Notes under the pieces: model-generated
What the model was told of the DNA's origin: nothing
The model's database searches: none
The model's input: the letters and a program-made list of their open reading frames with translations, nothing else
NCBI GenBank assembly: GCA_900321145.1
Contig: ONVB01000022.1
Coordinates: 1-6,329, forward strand
Direction of reading: 5' to 3'
DNA length: 6,329 bases
Source: an uncultured Eubacteriales bacterium
Lineage (GTDB): Bacteria; Bacillota; Clostridia; Lachnospirales; Lachnospiraceae
In this document: positions 5,284-6,329 of the stretch, piece after piece
Layout: the number at the start of each line of letters is the position of its first letter
Position numbering within the stretch: the stretch's first letter is position 1
Made by a program: the position numbers and the translations under genes

Positions 5284-6231
5284 CTACAGCTTAAATGCGT
5301 CAAACACATCTCCCGAAGAAAAGGTCTTTTGCTTGTAGCCGATCAGATACGCCTTGGTTTCCGCATGCTCGCCTTCGAGATCCTTGAGCATGGCGTCTAT
5401 ATTGCTTTCCGTGATACCTCCTAAGGAAGCAAGCAGCTCCATGTATTCTATGCTGCCCTTAAGGTCCGTAAGCAGCACCTCCCATGCCTCCTCGGACTCA
5501 CAGCCCTTGGTATGACCGAGTATGTAATCCGCGAACTTCTTTCTCAATGCCGTATCAAGCTCTATGGGCGTAGACAGCCGTAAAATGCACAGCGCAGCCT
5601 TGCTTCTTCTCTTCGCCGCCATATAATCCGGTACGCTTGCGTATATGTCCTCCTCGCCGCAGAGCACCACGTTTGTGTAACCCTCGTCATCAGGCTCGTC
5701 AAGATAGCTCGACAGCCCGGTGTCCCACTTTGAAAACCACAACCTGCTGCCTATATCCCCCGAGTTGAGCAGGTGATCCGCCTTAAGCCTGTAGCAGCAT
5801 GCAGCCACAAGTCTCGACAAGCCGTCCGGCTCGCGATAACCTATGCATATGTCCTTTATTGCCCTGTCATCATCAAATGCACCGCGCTCTATGACCACAT
5901 GTCTTCCCTCACGCTTTTCAAAAACAACGGTCGCAAGCTGATCGCACTGCGCGAAGGCCCACTGCCCCACCCGTCTTACGCTTGCGGGGATATGCACCTC
6001 TCTTAAACCCTTGTTGCCAAGCAGTGCTTTCTTGCCCACAACACCTACCGGAAGCTCACGTGAGTTTTCCTCACCATCCTCGTATAAAGCGGTGCCGGGG
6101 ATTTCAAGCAGCGCACCGTGCCCCTCGTAGCCGGTTATGCACAGTTCCTCGCTCTTCACTCCTTTTTCGCTCGTATGAGACCGCTTCCTGAATGACAGTA
6201 TGTAGTTGCCTGACTGTATTTTGTTAGCCAT
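5284..6231 (-). CDS. BspA-type leucine-rich-repeat protein with helical C-terminal domain (315 aa)
   Basis: Residues about 30-130 contain BspA/LRR_5-type repeats. The clearest is LREVHIPASVRRVGQWAFAQ at 76-95, followed by a CDQLATVVFE continuation and then a shorter VVIERGAFDDDRAIKDICI at 112-130. These repeats usually bind proteins. Residues about 150-315 are a separate domain with WFSKWDTGLSSYLDEPDDEG at 165-184, helices, and an ending of LEGEHAETKAYLIGYKQKTF then DVFDAFKL. From memory, this tail (AYLL.Y followed by a short D.F..L end) recurs in LRR and related proteins of Lachnospiraceae, function unknown. There is no signal peptide or membrane segment, unlike surface BspA proteins, so it is probably cytoplasmic. 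Start: AAGGAG lies 5 bases before the ATG. That site overlaps an interspersed repeat. I see no intrinsic terminator directly after the stop. Confidence 0.85.
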   Translation of the reverse strand: MANKIQSGNYILSFRKRSHTSEKGVKSEELCITGYEGHGALLEIPGTALYEDGEENSRELPVGVVGKKALLGNKGLREVHIPASVRRVGQWAFAQCDQLATVVFEKREGRHVVIERGAFDDDRAIKDICIGYREPDGLSRLVAACCYRLKADHLLNSGDIGSRLWFSKWDTGLSSYLDEPDDEGYTNVVLCGEEDIYASVPDYMAAKRRSKAALCILRLSTPIELDTALRKKFADYILGHTKGCESEEAWEVLLTDLKGSIEYMELLASLGGITESNIDAMLKDLEGEHAETKAYLIGYKQKTFSSGDVFDAFKL

Positions 6232-6239
6232 TGTTTCTC

Positions 6240-6329
6240 CTTTTTAAGATTCTTCCTGTTGCTTCGCAAGCCCTCGCCGGGCCGGCACCTCAACGCTTCG
6301 CATTGAGGTCTGCGTCGCTTCGCTCAGAA
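6240..6329. repeat. Interspersed repeat, long copy, running off the right edge
   Basis: Its outer parts match the copy at 1221-1265: CTTTTTAAGATTCTTC at the left and GCTTCGCTCAGAA at the edge. Relative to that copy it lacks five bases and has about 56 extra between two GCTTCGC units. The extra part holds a GC-rich tract and a perfect 7-bp hairpin, ACCTCAA (6287-6293) with TTGAGGT (6303-6309), whose loop contains a third GCTTCGC. On the minus strand it forms the leader of the LRR gene and reaches its ribosome binding site (6237-6242). Confidence 0.6.

Noticed and set aside
1..6329. A new defence or biosynthetic gene system
   Set aside because: The genes are housekeeping, a glycosidase, an LRR protein and one unknown protein, mostly with their own promoters; nothing links them into one system.

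Overview
The window most likely comes from an anaerobic gut or rumen member of the Clostridia, probably a Butyrivibrio- or Lachnospira-like Lachnospiraceae. The reasons are AGGAGG-type ribosome binding sites, a family GH3 beta-glucosidase with its two catalytic domains in reversed order (known from Butyrivibrio and Ruminococcus), a methionine aminopeptidase carrying an N-terminal SEC-C zinc motif, a BspA-type leucine-rich-repeat protein, and a small conserved protein I associate with Lachnospiraceae. The assignment is by recognition only; no search was run.

Layout, left to right. Bases 1-230 (minus) are the 5' end of ispE, cut by the window edge. Bases 231-490 are a divergent intergenic region with an extended -10 promoter for ispE, a promoter cluster (sigma-A-like and sigma-28-like) pointing right, and a strong leader hairpin. 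Bases 491-1099 (plus) encode a 202-residue conserved protein of unknown function. Bases 1100-1270 are a convergent intergenic region with three successive hairpins, the last a bidirectional terminator, followed by one copy of an interspersed repeat. Bases 1271-4123 (minus) encode a 950-residue cytoplasmic GH3 glycosidase. Bases 4124-4225 hold a perfect 20-bp-arm inverted repeat overlapping the predicted GH3 promoter. Bases 4226-5101 (minus) are map. Bases 5102-5283 hold a near-consensus map promoter with a hairpin at its start point. Bases 5284-6231 (minus) encode the LRR protein. The right edge holds a second, larger copy of the interspersed repeat, which runs into that gene's ribosome binding site.

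The three full minus-strand genes are co-oriented, but map and the GH3 gene each have a convincing promoter, so this looks like three mostly independent transcription units. IspE (isoprenoid synthesis) and Map (N-terminal methionine removal) are housekeeping. The GH3 enzyme would cleave oligosaccharides taken up by the cell. No transporter, regulator, mobile element, CRISPR array, phage gene or RNA gene is visible.

I found no new multi-gene system. The points worth a second look are mainly regulatory: the GH3 operator-like inverted repeat, a 22-23 nt sequence duplicated on either side of map, the possible flagellar-sigma promoters ahead of the unknown protein, and the modular interspersed repeats.
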